Both the position numbers and the translations under genes were made by a program. DNA of 64,000 bases from the NCBI RefSeq assembly GCF_004214935.1, contig NZ_SFCC01000005.1:394390-458389 (forward strand). The letters are read 5' to 3'. This DNA comes from Amycolatopsis suaedae. GTDB taxonomy: Bacteria; Actinomycetota; Actinomycetes; Mycobacteriales; Pseudonocardiaceae. This document shows positions 1-17,050 of the stretch, in pieces; within the stretch, counting starts at the first letter, position 1, and each line of letters begins with the position of its first letter. The notes beneath the pieces were generated by a model. It worked only from the letters and a program-made list of their open reading frames with translations, did not search any database and was not told the origin of the DNA.

Positions 1-5427
<5,427 letters not shown>

Positions 5428-5482
5428 GGCCTGCCACAACCCCGTTCGGTGTTACGTGGAAACGGAAAGCTCGACATCGTCC

Positions 5483-8400
5483 TCACGCCGGCCTGCTGTC
5501 GGACGGGTCGGCGAAGTTCTCGTCGATGAGCTGGAACAGCTCAGTGACGGACACGGAATTGATGTCGTCGTCGGACGGGCCCTCCCCGTGCCCGGTGCCA
5601 TTGGCGCCGTCGCGCCGCAGCGCCGTGACGAGCTTTTCCAGGCGCAGCGCGGCGTCCTGCCGCTCCTGTCGCGGCAGCCCTGCCGAGAGCGCGGCCTCCA
5701 GCCGGTCGATGGCCTCGGGTACCGAGCCGCCGCCCGCCGGCTCCGTCTCCCCCACCAGCGTCGTGAGCAGGTGGCCGGCCAGCGCCGTCGTGGTCGGGTA
5801 GTCGAACACCAGCGTCGCCGACAGCTTGCGGCCGAGCGCGGCGCCGAGCTTGTTCCGCAGTTCCACGGCGGTCAACGAGTCGAATCCGAGTTCCTTGAAC
5901 GGCCGGTCGGCCTCGATCGCGCCGGCGTCGGCGAATCCCAGCACCACCTGGATCTGCCGCCGGATCAGGTCGACCAGCACCTCCTGGCGTTCCGCCGGCG
6001 GCAGCGCGGGCAGCCGCTGGGCCAGCGCCACCGGCGCCGCCACGTCCGCGGTCGCCGTGCGCCTGCCCACGGCGGGGCAGATTCCCCGCAGGATCGACGG
6101 CAGGTCCTCCCGGGCCCGCAGTGCCGGGCGGTCCACGTCCATCACCACGGTCACCGCGGCGTCGGAGGTGACCGCGGCGTCGAACATCGCCAGCCCGTGG
6201 GCGAGCGCCAGCGGCCGCTGACCGGACCGCCTGACCCGCGCGTAGTCCACATCGGACATTCCACCGGTCATGCCGGTCGACTGGTCCCACAGGCCCCACG
6301 CCAGGGCCACGCCGGGCAGCCCCTCGGCGCGGCGGCGGTGACACAGGCCGTCGAGGAACGCGTTGGCCGCCGCGTAGTTGGCCTGTCCGGTCGTGCCGAG
6401 CACCCCGGCCACCGAGCTGTAGACCACGAAGCCGGCGAGGTCGAGGTTCCTGGTCGCCTCGTGCAGGTTCCAGGCGGCGTCGACCTTCGGGCGCAGCACC
6501 CTGGTCAGCTGATCGGGGGTCAGCGTCTCCACGACGCCGTCCTCCAGGATGCCCGCGGCGTGCACGACCGCCGTCAACCCGCCGCGGACCCCGAGGTCGT
6601 GGACCAGCTTCCCGACGTCGGCGGCGTCCGCGACGTCGCACGCGACGACCTCGACACGGCAGCCGTGACCGGCGAGTTCCTCGACCAGCTCGGCGGCCCC
6701 GGCCGCCGCCGGGCCACGGCGGCTGGCCAGCACCAGCCACCGGAACCCCTGCCCGGCCAGGTGCCGGGCCAGTTCCCGGCCCAGCCCGCTGGTGCCGCCG
6801 GTGACCAGCACCGCCCGGTCGCGGTCCCAGCCGCGGGGAACGGTCAGCACGATCTTGCCGGTGTGCCTGGCCTGGCTCATGAACCGGAACGCGGGCGCCG
6901 CCTGGCGGATGTTCCAGGCACGGGTGGGCAGCGGGCGCAGCGTGCCCGCGTCGAACAGCGACATCAGCTCGGTGAGCATCGCGGCGATCCGGTCGGGGTC
7001 GACCTCGGTCAGGTCGAACGCCCGGTAGCGCACGCCGGGCAGCTCCACCGCGGACCGGACGTCGTTCTTGCCCAGTTCGGTGAACCGGCCGCCGGGACCG
7101 AGCAGCCGCAGCGAGGCGTCGACGAACTCGCCGGTCAGCGAGTTCAGCACGACGTCCATCCGCGGGAACTTCTCCGCGAAGTCCAGCGTGCGGGAGGAGG
7201 CGATGTGGTCGTCGGCCAGTCCCAGCTCACGCAGGACGTCCCACTTGGACTCACTGGCCGTCGCGTACACCTCCGCGCCGAGGTGGCGCGCCAGCTGGAT
7301 CGCGGCCATGCCCACGCCGCCTGCCCCGGCGTGGATCAGCACGCGCTCGCCCCCGGCCAGTCCCGCCACGTCGACGAGCCCGTACAGGGCGGACAGGAAC
7401 GGCGCCGCGACACCGGCGGCGGTCTCGTCCGGCCAGCCGTCCGGCACGGTCACCGTGCACCGCTCGTCCACCACGGCCGTCGGCCCGAAGCCGCCGGTGA
7501 CCAGGCCCAGCACCCGGTCGCCGACCTTGGCGCGGGTCGTCTCGGGGCCGGTCTCGACCACCACACCGGCGGCCTCGACACCGAGGGTGCCCTGCTCGCC
7601 GTGGTAGCGGGCGGCGGCGTCCCGCACCTTGCCGTAGCCCAGGGTCGCCAGCACGTCCAGGAAGTTGACCCCGGCTGCCGAGACGGCCAGCCGCACCTGC
7701 CTGCCGGTCAGCGGCCGCGCGCTGTCCGTTCCCGGCACGATGCCCAGCCCGTCGACGGTGCCGGGGGTGACCACGTCCAGCCGCCAGTCCCGGTCCAGCA
7801 CCGGCACGGTCAGCGTCGCCGGGTCGGCGACCAGCCTGGGGACGTACACCTGGCCGTCGCGGACCAGCAACTGTGGTTCGTCACCGGCCAGCACGTACGG
7901 CAGCGCCAGCTCGACACCGGCGTCGACCTCCTGCGCCGGCACCTCCAGCAGCCCGAACGAGCCGGGATTCTCCGAGATCGCGCTGCGGACCATGCCCCAC
8001 GCCGCCGCGGCGGCGAGATCGCTGCCGTCGGTGCCGCCGCTGAGCACCACGACCAGCCGGGAACCGGCGAACCGCTCCTCGCCCAGCCACCGCTGCAGCA
8101 ACGTCAGCAGCCGCGCCGACACCTCGTGCACCGCGTCCGGGCCGTCGCCGTCGCCGTGGACACGGGCCAGCACGACGTCGGGCACCTCGTCCAGTCCGGC
8201 CAGTGCGCCGGCGTCTCCGGCCAGCAGCACGGAGGTCCGGCCGGACGCGGGTGCCGGGGTCGTGACCGGTTCCCAGTCCACCGTGTACAGCGAGCTGGGC
8301 TCGGTCACCGGCGCCGCGTCCGGGGCCGCCCGCAGGACCACCGCGTCGGCCGACACCACCACGGCGCCCGCCGGGTCGGCGGCCAGCAGCGACACCGTCG

Positions 8401-11400
8401 CGTCGCCGGTGCCGGTCAGCCGCACCCGCAGCGCCCGTGCCCCGGTCGCGTGCAGGGACACGCCCTGCCACGAGAACGGCAGTGCGCCGGCCGGGACGTC
8501 GAACCCGGCGACCAGGATCGCGTGGGTCGCCGCGTCGAGCAGGGCCGGGTGCAGGCCGAACCCGTCGGCGTCGGCGTCCTCGGGCAGGCTCGCCTCGGCG
8601 AAGACCTCGCCGTCGCGGGACCAGGCCCGGCGCAGCCCGCGGAACACCGGGCCGTACCCGTAGCCGGACTCGGCGACGGTCTCGTAGAAGCCGGACAGGT
8701 CGATCTCGGTGGCGCCGGGCGGGGGCCACTCCCCGGTGAACGCGGGGTCCGCATCGGACATTCCGGGGGCGAGTACGCCGGTGGCGTGCTCTGTCCACCG
8801 CTCGCCGTCCTCGCCGTCCGGCCGGGAGTGGACGGTGACCGCGCGGGTGCCGTCCTCGTCCGCGGCGTCCACCCGGACCTGGATCCGCACCCCGCCGCGC
8901 TCGGGCAGCGGCAGCGGCGCCGTCAGGGTCAGGTCCGCGACGCGGTCGCAGCCGACCTCGTCCCCGGCACGCACCAGCAGTTCGACGAAGCCGGTGGCGG
9001 ACAGCAGCGCCTGGTCGCGCAGGCGGTGGTCGCCGATCCACGGGTGCGTCTCCAGCGACAGCCGCCCGGTTAGCACGACACCGCCCTCCCCGGCCAGCTC
9101 CACCGTGCCGGCGAGCAGCGGGTGGTTGGCCGCGGCCAGTCCCAGGCCGGCGGCGTCCCCCGCCCGGGTGTGCGGCGCCGGCCAGAACCGCTGCCGCTGG
9201 AACGGGTAGGTCGGCAGGTCCACCGGTGAGCCGCCGGCCAAAGCCGGTGTCCAGTCGACGGCGACGCCGTTGACCCACAGGTGCGCGGCCGACTCCAGCA
9301 GCCGCCGCATACCGCCGTCGTCGCGGCGCAGGGTCCCGGTGACCACGCCGGCGACACCGGCGTCGTCCAGCGTGTCCTCCGCGTAGCCGGTGAGCACCGG
9401 GTGCGGGCTCATCTCCACCAGGCAGCGGTGGCCGTCGGCGGCAAGCCGCTCCACCGTGCTCCGGAAGGCGACCGGCTCGCGCATGTTGCGGTACCAGTAG
9501 TCCGCGTCCAGCTCCGCGGTGCCGAGCGGGCCGCCGGTCACCGTGGAGTAGAACGGCACCTCACCTGCCCGCGGGCGCACCGGGGCGAGCAGTTCACCGA
9601 GGTCACCGGCGAGGCTCTCCACGGCCGCGCAGTGCGTGGCCCGGTCGGCGGGCATCAGCTTGGCCCGCAGGCCGTCGGCCACGCAGGAGCCGACCAGGCG
9701 CTCCACCTCGGCGGCGGGGCCGGAGACGGTGACCGCCGCGGGCGAGTTGACCGCCGCGACGGTCAGTCCGTCACCACAGAACGGGAACCGTCCCTCGACG
9801 TCCGCCAGCGGTGCCAGCACCGACGCCATCCGCCAGTCGCGCGGCAGCTTCTCGGTGATCAGCCTGCTCCGCCGCGCGACGACGAGCGCCCCGTCCTCCA
9901 GCGACAGCCCGCCGGCCACCACGGCCGCCGCGACCTCGCCCTGCGAATGCCCCACCACCGCGGCGGGACGCACGCCGTAGGAACGCCACACCGCCGCCAG
10001 CGACACCATCACCGTCCACAGCACCGGCTGCACCACGTCGACCCGGCTGAGCGAGTCCGGGTCGTCGCTGCCCAGCGCGTCGGTCACCGACCAGTCGAGA
10101 TGCGGTGCCAGCGCCCGCGCGCACCCGGCCACCGACTCGGCGAACACCGGTGAGGTGTCCAGCAGTTCCCGCGCCATCCCGATCCACTCGGTGCCCTGTC
10201 CGGGGAAGACGAACACGATGCCGCCGGTCCGGCCCGCCGTGCCGGTGACCAGGCCGGGAACCGGCTCGCCCTCGGCGAGCGCGCCGAGCCTGGCGGTCAG
10301 CTCCGCTTCGGTCCCGCCGACGAGGACGGCCCGGTGGTCGAACACCGACCGCGTGGTGGCCAGCGAGAGCCCGACGTCCACCGGGTCGGCGCCGTCCACG
10401 GCGGACCGCAACCGGCCTGCCTGCGCACGCAGTGCGGCCTCCGACCGTGCGGAGAGGATCCACGGAGTCTGGGTTGCCCGCGCTCGCTCCGCCCGGTCCT
10501 GGCCGGGCCCGGCGGGCGCCTGCTCCAGGATGACGTGCGCGTTGGTCCCGCTCATGCCGAACGCCGAGACGCCTGCGCGGCGCGGCCGGTCCGCGTCCGG
10601 CAGCCGCACCGGCTCGGTCAGCAGCCGCACCCGGCCGGCGGACCAGTCCACGTGCGGGCTCGGCGGGTCGGCGTGCAGGGTGCGGGGCAGCTCGCCGTGC
10701 CGCAGTGCCTGCACGACCTTGATGACGCCGGTGATGCCCGCGGCGGCCTGGGTGTGGCCGATGTTGGACTTGCCCGATCCGAGCAGCAGCGGTTCCTCCC
10801 GGTCCTGGCCGTAGGTGGCCAGCAGCGCGTGTGCCTCGATCGGGTCGCCGAGCCGGGTTCCGGTGCCGTGTGCCTCCACGGCGTCCACATCGGACGGTTC
10901 GAGCCCGGCGTCGGCCAGCGCGGCGCGGATCACCCGCTGCTGGGCCTTGCCGCTGGGCGCGGTGAGCCCGTTGCTCGCGCCGTCGGAGTTGATGGCACTG
11001 CCGCGCACGACGGCCAGCACCGGGTGGCCGTTGGCCAGGGCGTCGGAAAGCCGTTCCAGCAGCACCAGCCCGACGCCCTCGGCGATGGCGAGACCGTCCG
11101 CGCCGTCGCCGAACGCGCGGCAGCGGGCCTCCGGGGACAGGCCGCGCTGCCTGCTGAACTCCAGCAGCAGCTGCGGGGTGGTCATCACGTTGGCGCCGCC
11201 CGCGATCGCCAGCGAGCACTCGCCACCACGCAGCGCCCGCACCGCGTCGTGCAGTGCCACCAGCGACGACGAGCACGCGGTGTCCACCGTGACCGCGGGC
11301 CCCTCCAGCCCGAGAATGTAGGACACCCGGCCGGCCAGGACACTGGCCGCGCCTCCGGTCAGGGTGTGCCCCTCCAGTCCCGGGCTCGCGGTGGCGATCT

Positions 11401-11878
11401 CGTTGTAGTCCAGGCCGTTGGTGCCGAGGTAGACGCCGGTGTCGCTGCCGCGCAGCCCGGCCGGGTCGATCCGGGCCCGCTCGAGCACCTCCCAGGCGCC
11501 CTCCAGCACCAGCCGCTGCTGCGGGTCCATGGCCAGCGCCTCGCGTGGCGAGATGCCGAAGAACTCCGCGTCGAAGTCGGCGATGCCGCTGAGGAACCCG
11601 CCTTCCTTGACGTAGGCGGTACCGGCCCGCTCGGGGTCCGGGTCGTAGAGGGCGTCGAGGTCCCAGCCGCGGTCGGCCGGCAGCGGCCCGATCGCGTCCG
11701 AACCGTCGGCCAGCAACGCCCAGAACTCCTCCGGGGAGCTGACCCCGCCGGGCAGCCGGCAGCTCATCGCCACCACCGCGATCGGTTCGCGTGCCGCCGC
11801 CAGTTCCTCACGCGCGTCGTTCAGCTCCGCGGTCACCCGGCGCAGGTAATCCCGCAGCTTCTGCTCGGTGCTGGTCAA
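5483..11878 (-). CDS. Single-module type I PKS, KS-AT-DH-ER-KR-ACP with atypical AT, DH and ER
   Basis: The 2131-residue protein starts at TTG 11878. Domains in order are docking coil (1-30), KS (DTACSS), AT, DH, ER, KR and ACP (LGFDSL), ending in a C-terminal docking helix ([10 protein letters not shown]). The AT has GHSQGE (Ser645) and the extender-binding Arg670. The usual YASH/HAFH motif is RATH (746-749), so the extender cannot be read with confidence. The DH motif is damaged: His951 is kept, but Gly is Asp955 and Pro is Ser960. The ER keeps its NADPH motif (HAGAGGVG) but has about a dozen extra residues after NFLDVL. The KR is B-type (LED). If the DH is dead, the module leaves a beta-hydroxyl, which could be the lactone-forming oxygen; if active, it leaves a methylene. 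It overlaps the initiation gene by four bases. Confidence 0.95.
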   Translation of the reverse strand: MTSTEQKLRDYLRRVTAELNDAREELAAAREPIAVVAMSCRLPGGVSSPEEFWALLADGSDAIGPLPADRGWDLDALYDPDPERAGTAYVKEGGFLSGIADFDAEFFGISPREALAMDPQQRLVLEGAWEVLERARIDPAGLRGSDTGVYLGTNGLDYNEIATASPGLEGHTLTGGAASVLAGRVSYILGLEGPAVTVDTACSSSLVALHDAVRALRGGECSLAIAGGANVMTTPQLLLEFSRQRGLSPEARCRAFGDGADGLAIAEGVGLVLLERLSDALANGHPVLAVVRGSAINSDGASNGLTAPSGKAQQRVIRAALADAGLEPSDVDAVEAHGTGTRLGDPIEAHALLATYGQDREEPLLLGSGKSNIGHTQAAAGITGVIKVVQALRHGELPRTLHADPPSPHVDWSAGRVRLLTEPVRLPDADRPRRAGVSAFGMSGTNAHVILEQAPAGPGQDRAERARATQTPWILSARSEAALRAQAGRLRSAVDGADPVDVGLSLATTRSVFDHRAVLVGGTEAELTARLGALAEGEPVPGLVTGTAGRTGGIVFVFPGQGTEWIGMARELLDTSPVFAESVAGCARALAPHLDWSVTDALGSDDPDSLSRVDVVQPVLWTVMVSLAAVWRSYGVRPAAVVGHSQGEVAAAVVAGGLSLEDGALVVARRSRLITEKLPRDWRMASVLAPLADVEGRFPFCGDGLTVAAVNSPAAVTVSGPAAEVERLVGSCVADGLRAKLMPADRATHCAAVESLAGDLGELLAPVRPRAGEVPFYSTVTGGPLGTAELDADYWYRNMREPVAFRSTVERLAADGHRCLVEMSPHPVLTGYAEDTLDDAGVAGVVTGTLRRDDGGMRRLLESAAHLWVNGVAVDWTPALAGGSPVDLPTYPFQRQRFWPAPHTRAGDAAGLGLAAANHPLLAGTVELAGEGGVVLTGRLSLETHPWIGDHRLRDQALLSATGFVELLVRAGDEVGCDRVADLTLTAPLPLPERGGVRIQVRVDAADEDGTRAVTVHSRPDGEDGERWTEHATGVLAPGMSDADPAFTGEWPPPGATEIDLSGFYETVAESGYGYGPVFRGLRRAWSRDGEVFAEASLPEDADADGFGLHPALLDAATHAILVAGFDVPAGALPFSWQGVSLHATGARALRVRLTGTGDATVSLLAADPAGAVVVSADAVVLRAAPDAAPVTEPSSLYTVDWEPVTTPAPASGRTSVLLAGDAGALAGLDEVPDVVLARVHGDGDGPDAVHEVSARLLTLLQRWLGEERFAGSRLVVVLSGGTDGSDLAAAAAWGMVRSAISENPGSFGLLEVPAQEVDAGVELALPYVLAGDEPQLLVRDGQVYVPRLVADPATLTVPVLDRDWRLDVVTPGTVDGLGIVPGTDSARPLTGRQVRLAVSAAGVNFLDVLATLGYGKVRDAAARYHGEQGTLGVEAAGVVVETGPETTRAKVGDRVLGLVTGGFGPTAVVDERCTVTVPDGWPDETAAGVAAPFLSALYGLVDVAGLAGGERVLIHAGAGGVGMAAIQLARHLGAEVYATASESKWDVLRELGLADDHIASSRTLDFAEKFPRMDVVLNSLTGEFVDASLRLLGPGGRFTELGKNDVRSAVELPGVRYRAFDLTEVDPDRIAAMLTELMSLFDAGTLRPLPTRAWNIRQAAPAFRFMSQARHTGKIVLTVPRGWDRDRAVLVTGGTSGLGRELARHLAGQGFRWLVLASRRGPAAAGAAELVEELAGHGCRVEVVACDVADAADVGKLVHDLGVRGGLTAVVHAAGILEDGVVETLTPDQLTRVLRPKVDAAWNLHEATRNLDLAGFVVYSSVAGVLGTTGQANYAAANAFLDGLCHRRRAEGLPGVALAWGLWDQSTGMTGGMSDVDYARVRRSGQRPLALAHGLAMFDAAVTSDAAVTVVMDVDRPALRAREDLPSILRGICPAVGRRTATADVAAPVALAQRLPALPPAERQEVLVDLIRRQIQVVLGFADAGAIEADRPFKELGFDSLTAVELRNKLGAALGRKLSATLVFDYPTTTALAGHLLTTLVGETEPAGGGSVPEAIDRLEAALSAGLPRQERQDAALRLEKLVTALRRDGANGTGHGEGPSDDDINSVSVTELFQLIDENFADPSDSRPA

Positions 11879-14800
11879 CTGACCCTCCTGCTGGTGATGC
11901 TGTCGATGAACTGGAACAGCTCGTCGTCGGAGACGTCGTCGATGGGCTTGGGCGCCTCGGGCTCGCCGGGGGCGAGGCCGAGCTGGGCCAGCAGGTGCGC
12001 GGCCATCGCGGCCGGGGTGGGCTCGTCGTAGACCAGCGTCACCGCGAGCGGGCGGCCGATCTCGGCGGACAGCCGGTTGCGCAGGTCCACACCGGTCACC
12101 GACTCGAAGCCGAGATCGCGGAACGCCCGGTCCGGGGCCGGCCAGTCGTCGCGGCCGTAGCCGAGGATGGCCGCGGTGTGCCGCAGCACGATGTCCAGCA
12201 CCAGTTCCATCCGCCGCTCCGGCGACTCGGCGGCCAGCGTGGCCGCCAGGTCCGCGGACGCCTCGGGTTCCGCGGGCCGCACCGGCTCGGCCGGGACGCC
12301 GGTGAGCTTGTGCCGCCAGCGGGCGAGCGCGGGCAGCAGCTCGGTGAGCGTCACGTCCTCCGCTATGTCCAATGTGGACCGAACGGTGGTCAGGTCGCCG
12401 CGTTCCACCGCGGCCCAGAACCGCCCCTCGGCCGGGCTGGTGCTGCCGTCGGGCAGTGCCGTCCCGGTCTCCAGCCAGTAGCGCCGGTGCTGGAAGGGAT
12501 AGGTGGGCAGGTCGACCACGCGGGCAGGGGGCAGCGCAGGCGCCCAGCTCACCGCCACGCCGCGCACGCAGGCCTCGGCGACCGAGGTGAGGAAGCGCGC
12601 CGGCCCGCCCTCGCCGCGGCGCAGGGTGCCGGCCACCACCACGTCGTGCCCGCCCGCGGTCTCCTGGATTCCCGGGGTGAGCACCGGATGCGGGCTCACC
12701 TCGACGAACACCCGGTGCCCTGCCTCGATCAGCCGGGTCACGGCGGCCCGCAGTTCGACCGGCTCGCGGAGGTTGCGGAACCAGTACCCGGCGTCCAGGG
12801 TCGCCGTGTCGACCGGTTCCCCGGTCACCGTGGACACGAACGTCGTGCCGGACGACCGCGGCCGGACCGGCGCGAGGACGTCGAGCACCTCGGCGCGGAC
12901 CGGGTCCACCCTCGGCGAGTGCGAGGGATAGTCGATGGCCACCCGCCCGGCCCGCACGCCCTCCTCACGGCAGCGCGCGAGCAGGGTCTCCAGTTCCTCG
13001 GTGCCGCCGGCCAGCACGGTCGACGACGGGCCGAGCTCGGCGGCCACCGAGAGCCGGGCGTCCCAGCCGGGGATGCGCCGTTCGGCCTCCGCACGGGACA
13101 GCCCGACCGAGACCATGCCGCCGGTCCCGGACAGTTCTGCCGCGATCACCTTGCCGCGCAGGGCGACCACCCGCGCGGCGTCCCGCAACGACAGCCCACC
13201 CGCGACGCAGGCGGCGGCGATCTCGCCCTGCGAGTGCCCGACCACGGCCGCGGGCCGGACACCGTGGGCCTCCCACAGCCGCGCCAGGGAGACCATCACC
13301 GCCCACAGTGCCGGCTGCACGACGTCGGCGCGGGCGAGGGCGGCCTCGTCGGCGAGCACGTCGGTCAGCGACCAGTCGACGAACTCGGCCAGCGCCCGCG
13401 CGCACTCGCCGAGTCGCTCGGCGAACACCGGGGAGGAGTCGATCAGCTCGCCCGCCATGCCTGCCCACTGGGAACCCTGACCGGGGAACACCAGGACCGG
13501 CCCGGTGACGTCGGCCGCGCGGGTGCCGGTGACCAGGCCCGGTGCGGGGGTTCCCGCGGCGAGCGCGGCGAGGCCGGGCAGGACGTCGCGTTCGTCGCGG
13601 ACGAGCAGTACCGCCCGGTGGTCGAAGGCGGACCGCGTGGTGGCCAGCGAGCGGGCGAGGGCGGCGGGGGCCGCCGGGCGGGCCGTCAGGTGTGCGTGCA
13701 GAGCCTGGGCCTGGGCGCGCAGCGCGGCGTCGTCACGCGCGGAGAGCAGCAGCGGCACCGGGTGCCGCGGCGAGCCGGTGCCGGTGACCGCGGCCCAGTC
13801 CACGTCGACGCCGTCGGTCCACAGCGTGCCGAGCAGGTCCTCCAGCGTGTGCCTGCCGGGGGTGTCGCGGCGGCAGGTGGCCAGTGCCCCGGTACCCAGC
13901 TGCTCCCGCAGGACCGGGTGCGGCCCGATCTCGATCACCCGGGTGCCTGCGGGCAGCGTGCCCACCACCTCGGCGAGGCGCATCGGCAGGCACATGTTGC
14001 GGGCCCAGTACCCGGCGTCCAGCTCGCCGCCGGGCAGCGGGCCGCCGGTGACCGTGGACAGGAACGGGACGGTGGTCCCGGCCGGGTCCAGCTCCCCGAG
14101 GCGACGCACCAGTTCCGGTCCCAGCGCGGCCAGGTCCGCGCTGTGCGACGGGTAGTCGATGGCGACCCGGTGGGTCCGCACGCCGTCCTCGGCCAGTTCC
14201 CGCTCGACCTCGTCGATCGCGGCATGCCCGCCGGACAGACAGATCCAGCCGCCAGACAGCCACCCCGCCACGGTGAGCCTGCCACCGGCCCGCCGCGCGG
14301 CGTCGTCGCCGGGCAGCGCGCAGACCAGCACGGTGCCGGTGCCCGCGGCCCGCTCGGCGATCAGCCGGGACCACACGCCGATGAGCCGGGCGCCCTGGCC
14401 GAGGGTGAGCGCGCCCGCGGTGACGGCGGCGGCGACCTCGCCGACGCTCTGCCCGAACACGACGTCGGGCACCACTCCCCACGCCGCCAGCGTCCGGGCC
14501 AGCGCCACCTGCACGGCGAACAACGCCGGCTGGATCACGTCGGTCCGGTCCAGCCCGCTGCCGGCGGCCAGCTCGTCGAGCACCGACCAGCCGACCACGC
14601 CGGCCAGCGCGTGGTCGACCTCGGTCACCGCCGCGCGGAACACCGGTTCGGCCAGCAGGTCGCGGCCCATGCCGATCCACTGGCTGCCGTGACCGGAGAA
14701 GCAGAACGCGACCCGGGGCCGTCCGCCCGGCCTGCCGGTGCGCACGGCGGGGTCCCCGGACGGGTCCGCCGCCGCGAACGCGCGGTACGGCCCGTCGCCC

Positions 14801-16461
14801 GCCCCGGCCGTCGACTCGCCCGCCGGATCCCGCAACGCGGCGCCGATCCGGGCACGCAGTGCGGATTCGCTGTCCCCGGACAGGGCGAGCAGCCTGCGCG
14901 GGCCAGCGGGTGCCTGTTCCAGAGCGACGTGGACGTTGGTGCCGCCGAACCCGAACCCGCTCACTCCGGCGTAGCGGTGACCCGGCGGCCAGGCACGCGG
15001 TGCGGTCACCACCTCGATCCGCTGACCGGCGAAGTCGATACCGGGGTTGGGCTCGTCGAAGTGCAGGCTGGCGGGCAGCACGCCGTGGTGCAGCGCGAGC
15101 GTGGTCTTGAGCACGCCGAGCACGCCCGCCGCCGGTTCCAGGTGGCCGAAGTTGGTTTTGGCCGATCCGACCAGCAGCGAGCCGGTGCGGCCGGGGGCGA
15201 AGACCTCGCCCAGCGCGGCTGCCTCGACCACGTCGCCGAGCGGCGTCCCGGTGCCGTGTGCCTCCACATAGGACACCCGCTCGGGCGGTATGCCGGCGTC
15301 CTGCCACGCGTCCCGCAGCACGTCGACCTGGGCACGCGGGTTGGGCGCGGTCAGCCCGTTGGAGGCGCCGTCGTTGTTGACCGCGCTGCCGCGTAGCACG
15401 GCGTAGATCCGGTCGCCGTCGCGCAGCGCGTCGGACAGCCTGCGCAGCACGACTACCCCGCAGCCCTCGCCACGGACGTAGCCGGCGGCGCCCGCGTCGA
15501 ACGCCCGGCACTGCCCGGCCGGGTTCAGCCCGCCGAACTTCGTCATCGCGACCGTCGTGTGCGGGTGCAGCATCAGACTGACCCCGCCGGCCAGCGCGAC
15601 GTCGGACTCGCCGCGCCGCAGGCTCGCCGCGGCCAGGTGCACGGCGGCGAGCGAGGAACTGCACGCGCTGCCGACCGATATCGCGGGCCCGCGCAGGCCG
15701 AGGGCGTAGGCGATCCGCGCGGGCACGATCGAGGTGTCCCAGCCGACGGCGGACTGCGGGCCGATGCTCGCCGGGTCGGCGCCGGTGGCCAGGTGGTACT
15801 CCTGCCACATCGTGCCGAAGAACACGCCGGTCCGGCTGCCCGCCAGCGTGTCCGGCACGATCCTGGCGTCCTCCAGCGCCGACCAGGCGACCTCCAGCGC
15901 GATCCGCTGCTGCGGGTCGGTCCGCTCGGCCTCGGCCGGTGAGATCCGGAAGAAGGCGGCGTCGAATCCGGCCACGTCGTCGAGGAAGGCGCCGCGGCGG
16001 GTGGTGGTCCGGCCGGGTGTGGCGATGTCGTCGTCGTACCAGCGCCGCGCGTCCCAGCGGCCCGCCGGTACCTCGCCGACGGCGTCGAACCCCACCAGCA
16101 ACGCGTCCCACAGCGCGCCGGGCGAGCCGATGCCGCCGGGCAGCCGGCAGCCGAGCCCGACGATCGCGACCGGCTCCGCGGCGACCTGCCTACGCGGCCG
16201 CGGTACGGCTTCACCGACCCCGGCGAGGAACCCGGCCAGCGCGCCCGCCGTCGGGTGGCGCCACACCGCCCACGCCGGGACGTCGCGGCCCAGCCCGGCC
16301 GACAGGTCCGCCGCCAGCCGGGTCAGCCCGGCGGAGTCGACGCCCAGCTCCCGCAGCGGCACACCGGCCGGTACGGCGTCCGCCGCGATGCCGAGCACCT
16401 CCGCCACCGCGCCGCGTACCCGGTCGAGGTACTCGCCAGGTTCCCCAGGCACGCGCACCAC
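11875..16461 (-). CDS. Chain-initiation PKS, ACP-KS-AT-AT-ACP (soraphen-type split starter module)
   Basis: The 1528-residue protein starts at GTG 16461, with GAAGGA just upstream. Order: loading ACP (GVDS, Ser43), KS from residue 96 (SACSS active site, of a divergent KS clade), first AT (about 582-890), second AT (about 990-1325), ACP (LGFES near 1453) and a C-terminal docking helix. The first AT has GQSVGE (Ser672), and 25 residues on, where extender ATs have Arg, it has Trp697; this is the mark of ATs that load monocarboxylic starters. The second AT has GHSQGE (Ser1077), Arg1102 and YPSH, resembling methylmalonyl ATs. No KR, DH or ER is present, so the starter carbonyl should stay a ketone. 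The architecture matches myxobacterial initiation modules, where AT1a loads the starter and AT1b the first extender. The starter acid is unknown. Confidence 0.95.
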   Translation of the reverse strand: MVRVPGEPGEYLDRVRGAVAEVLGIAADAVPAGVPLRELGVDSAGLTRLAADLSAGLGRDVPAWAVWRHPTAGALAGFLAGVGEAVPRPRRQVAAEPVAIVGLGCRLPGGIGSPGALWDALLVGFDAVGEVPAGRWDARRWYDDDIATPGRTTTRRGAFLDDVAGFDAAFFRISPAEAERTDPQQRIALEVAWSALEDARIVPDTLAGSRTGVFFGTMWQEYHLATGADPASIGPQSAVGWDTSIVPARIAYALGLRGPAISVGSACSSSLAAVHLAAASLRRGESDVALAGGVSLMLHPHTTVAMTKFGGLNPAGQCRAFDAGAAGYVRGEGCGVVVLRRLSDALRDGDRIYAVLRGSAVNNDGASNGLTAPNPRAQVDVLRDAWQDAGIPPERVSYVEAHGTGTPLGDVVEAAALGEVFAPGRTGSLLVGSAKTNFGHLEPAAGVLGVLKTTLALHHGVLPASLHFDEPNPGIDFAGQRIEVVTAPRAWPPGHRYAGVSGFGFGGTNVHVALEQAPAGPRRLLALSGDSESALRARIGAALRDPAGESTAGAGDGPYRAFAAADPSGDPAVRTGRPGGRPRVAFCFSGHGSQWIGMGRDLLAEPVFRAAVTEVDHALAGVVGWSVLDELAAGSGLDRTDVIQPALFAVQVALARTLAAWGVVPDVVFGQSVGEVAAAVTAGALTLGQGARLIGVWSRLIAERAAGTGTVLVCALPGDDAARRAGGRLTVAGWLSGGWICLSGGHAAIDEVERELAEDGVRTHRVAIDYPSHSADLAALGPELVRRLGELDPAGTTVPFLSTVTGGPLPGGELDAGYWARNMCLPMRLAEVVGTLPAGTRVIEIGPHPVLREQLGTGALATCRRDTPGRHTLEDLLGTLWTDGVDVDWAAVTGTGSPRHPVPLLLSARDDAALRAQAQALHAHLTARPAAPAALARSLATTRSAFDHRAVLLVRDERDVLPGLAALAAGTPAPGLVTGTRAADVTGPVLVFPGQGSQWAGMAGELIDSSPVFAERLGECARALAEFVDWSLTDVLADEAALARADVVQPALWAVMVSLARLWEAHGVRPAAVVGHSQGEIAAACVAGGLSLRDAARVVALRGKVIAAELSGTGGMVSVGLSRAEAERRIPGWDARLSVAAELGPSSTVLAGGTEELETLLARCREEGVRAGRVAIDYPSHSPRVDPVRAEVLDVLAPVRPRSSGTTFVSTVTGEPVDTATLDAGYWFRNLREPVELRAAVTRLIEAGHRVFVEVSPHPVLTPGIQETAGGHDVVVAGTLRRGEGGPARFLTSVAEACVRGVAVSWAPALPPARVVDLPTYPFQHRRYWLETGTALPDGSTSPAEGRFWAAVERGDLTTVRSTLDIAEDVTLTELLPALARWRHKLTGVPAEPVRPAEPEASADLAATLAAESPERRMELVLDIVLRHTAAILGYGRDDWPAPDRAFRDLGFESVTGVDLRNRLSAEIGRPLAVTLVYDEPTPAAMAAHLLAQLGLAPGEPEAPKPIDDVSDDELFQFIDSITSRRVS
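11876..11889 (-). promoter_or_regulatory. Shine-Dalgarno site fixing a TTG start for the single-module PKS
   Basis: On the minus strand AGGAGG (11889-11884) lies five bases before TTG (11878-11876). That TTG overlaps the TGA stop of the upstream initiation PKS as TTGA. Spacing, overlap and the docking-coil sequence that follows all support TTG as the true start and translational coupling of the two proteins. Confidence 0.8.
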
Positions 16462-16506
16462 CTCGTTCCTTCGGAGGGTTCGGATCTGGACCGTACGAAC
16501 GGTGGA

Positions 16507-16522
16507 CTGGACATTCCCCTAG
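16507..16522 (-). promoter_or_regulatory. Possible PAS-LuxR (PimM-like) operator upstream of the initiation PKS
   Basis: Minus strand CTAGGGGAATGTCCAG matches the PimM consensus CTVGGGAWWTCCCBAG at 13 of 16 positions. It ends 45 bases before the GTG start, close to where the stronger site sits before the P450/PKS A operon. The regulator gene is not in the window. Confidence 0.45.
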
Positions 16523-16605
16523 AAGCTCCACCGACCGGCGGGAACGCACGACGGGACTAGGGGTTCTGGTGGCTTTCCGCGGCGCGGCGAAGTGCGGTGG
16601 TCCGG

Positions 16606-16800
16606 AGCGCGTCATTCGCGTTCCGGAAGACGAGACTCGCGTTCCCGGGCGCGAGACTCGCAGCGAGAACAGGGCTGGTCTCGCGATCTGGACCCGGCAT
16701 GACAAGCGGTGGAACCAGGTGGGCGGGAACGTGCAACTCGCTGGTCCGGAACGGTCGACTCGCGGGTCGGGAGCGGAGGACTCGCGCGATCGGCCACTCA
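16606..16800. repeat. Dispersed 21-bp repeat block with GAGACTCGC / CAACTCGCG cores
   Basis: GAGACTCGC recurs exactly 21 bases apart (16632 and 16653), and related ACTCGCG cores follow at about 16735, 16759 and 16780. The stretch 16669-16740 is found again, inverted, at 22193-22265 at roughly 80% identity. This is the same repeat family as in the other two gene-free regions of the window. Confidence 0.7.
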
Positions 16801-16830
16801 CCTCGCCCTGCCCGACACCCGGTGTCCGGT

Positions 16831-16877
16831 GTGAAGGCCGAGTTTCTGTCGTCTCATGTGATGAAGGTGGCCTTCAC
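16831..16877. terminator. GTGAAGGCC...GGCCTTCAC hairpin
   Basis: A perfect 9-bp GC-rich stem (16831-16839 with 16869-16877) encloses a 29-base loop. It is a relative of the hairpin after PKS C. Because it lies between divergent genes it has no obvious upstream transcript to end, so it may simply be a copy of a dispersed palindromic element. Confidence 0.4.
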
Positions 16878-16953
16878 GAACTCCCCGCCCGGCGTCGCGG
16901 CCTCACCAGTCACACCCGGCCCAGCCGTCACCACGAAAGAGACCCAGCAACCT

Positions 16954-17004
16954 CCCCCAATGTGGCGTTGGGGAACTTGAACTCCCCCAATGCCACATTG
17001 GGGG
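16954..17004. repeat. Compound palindrome upstream of the glycosyltransferase
   Basis: CCCCCAATGTGGCGTTGGGG (16954-16973) and CCCCCAATGCCACATTGGGG (16984-17003) are reverse complements with one mismatch, separated by 10 bases. Each arm is itself a near palindrome. The element ends about 70 bases before the glycosyltransferase ATG. It could be an operator, a terminator insulating the operon, or a dispersed genomic element. Confidence 0.6.
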
Positions 17005-17034
17005 CACACAGCACCCGGCGAAGTGCTCAGGACA

Positions 17035-17050
17035 CTAGGGGTTTCTCGGA
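17035..17050 (+). promoter_or_regulatory. Weak PAS-LuxR operator-like site before the tailoring operon
   Basis: CTAGGGGTTTCTCGGA matches the PimM consensus at 12 of 16 positions, with a full left half-site and a poor right one. It lies 24 bases before the ATG at 17075, which is close for an activator site. A second half-site occurs at 16557 (CTAGGGGTTCT). Confidence 0.3.

Noticed and set aside
5428..5482. Possible promoter between the single-module PKS and the left-edge PKS
   Set aside because: The 55-base gap shows no recognisable promoter or hairpin, and same-strand tight spacing fits one operon.
16597..16980. Plus-strand frame of 127 codons upstream of the glycosyltransferase
   Set aside because: It spans the dispersed repeats and hairpins, has no family features and no convincing ribosome site.
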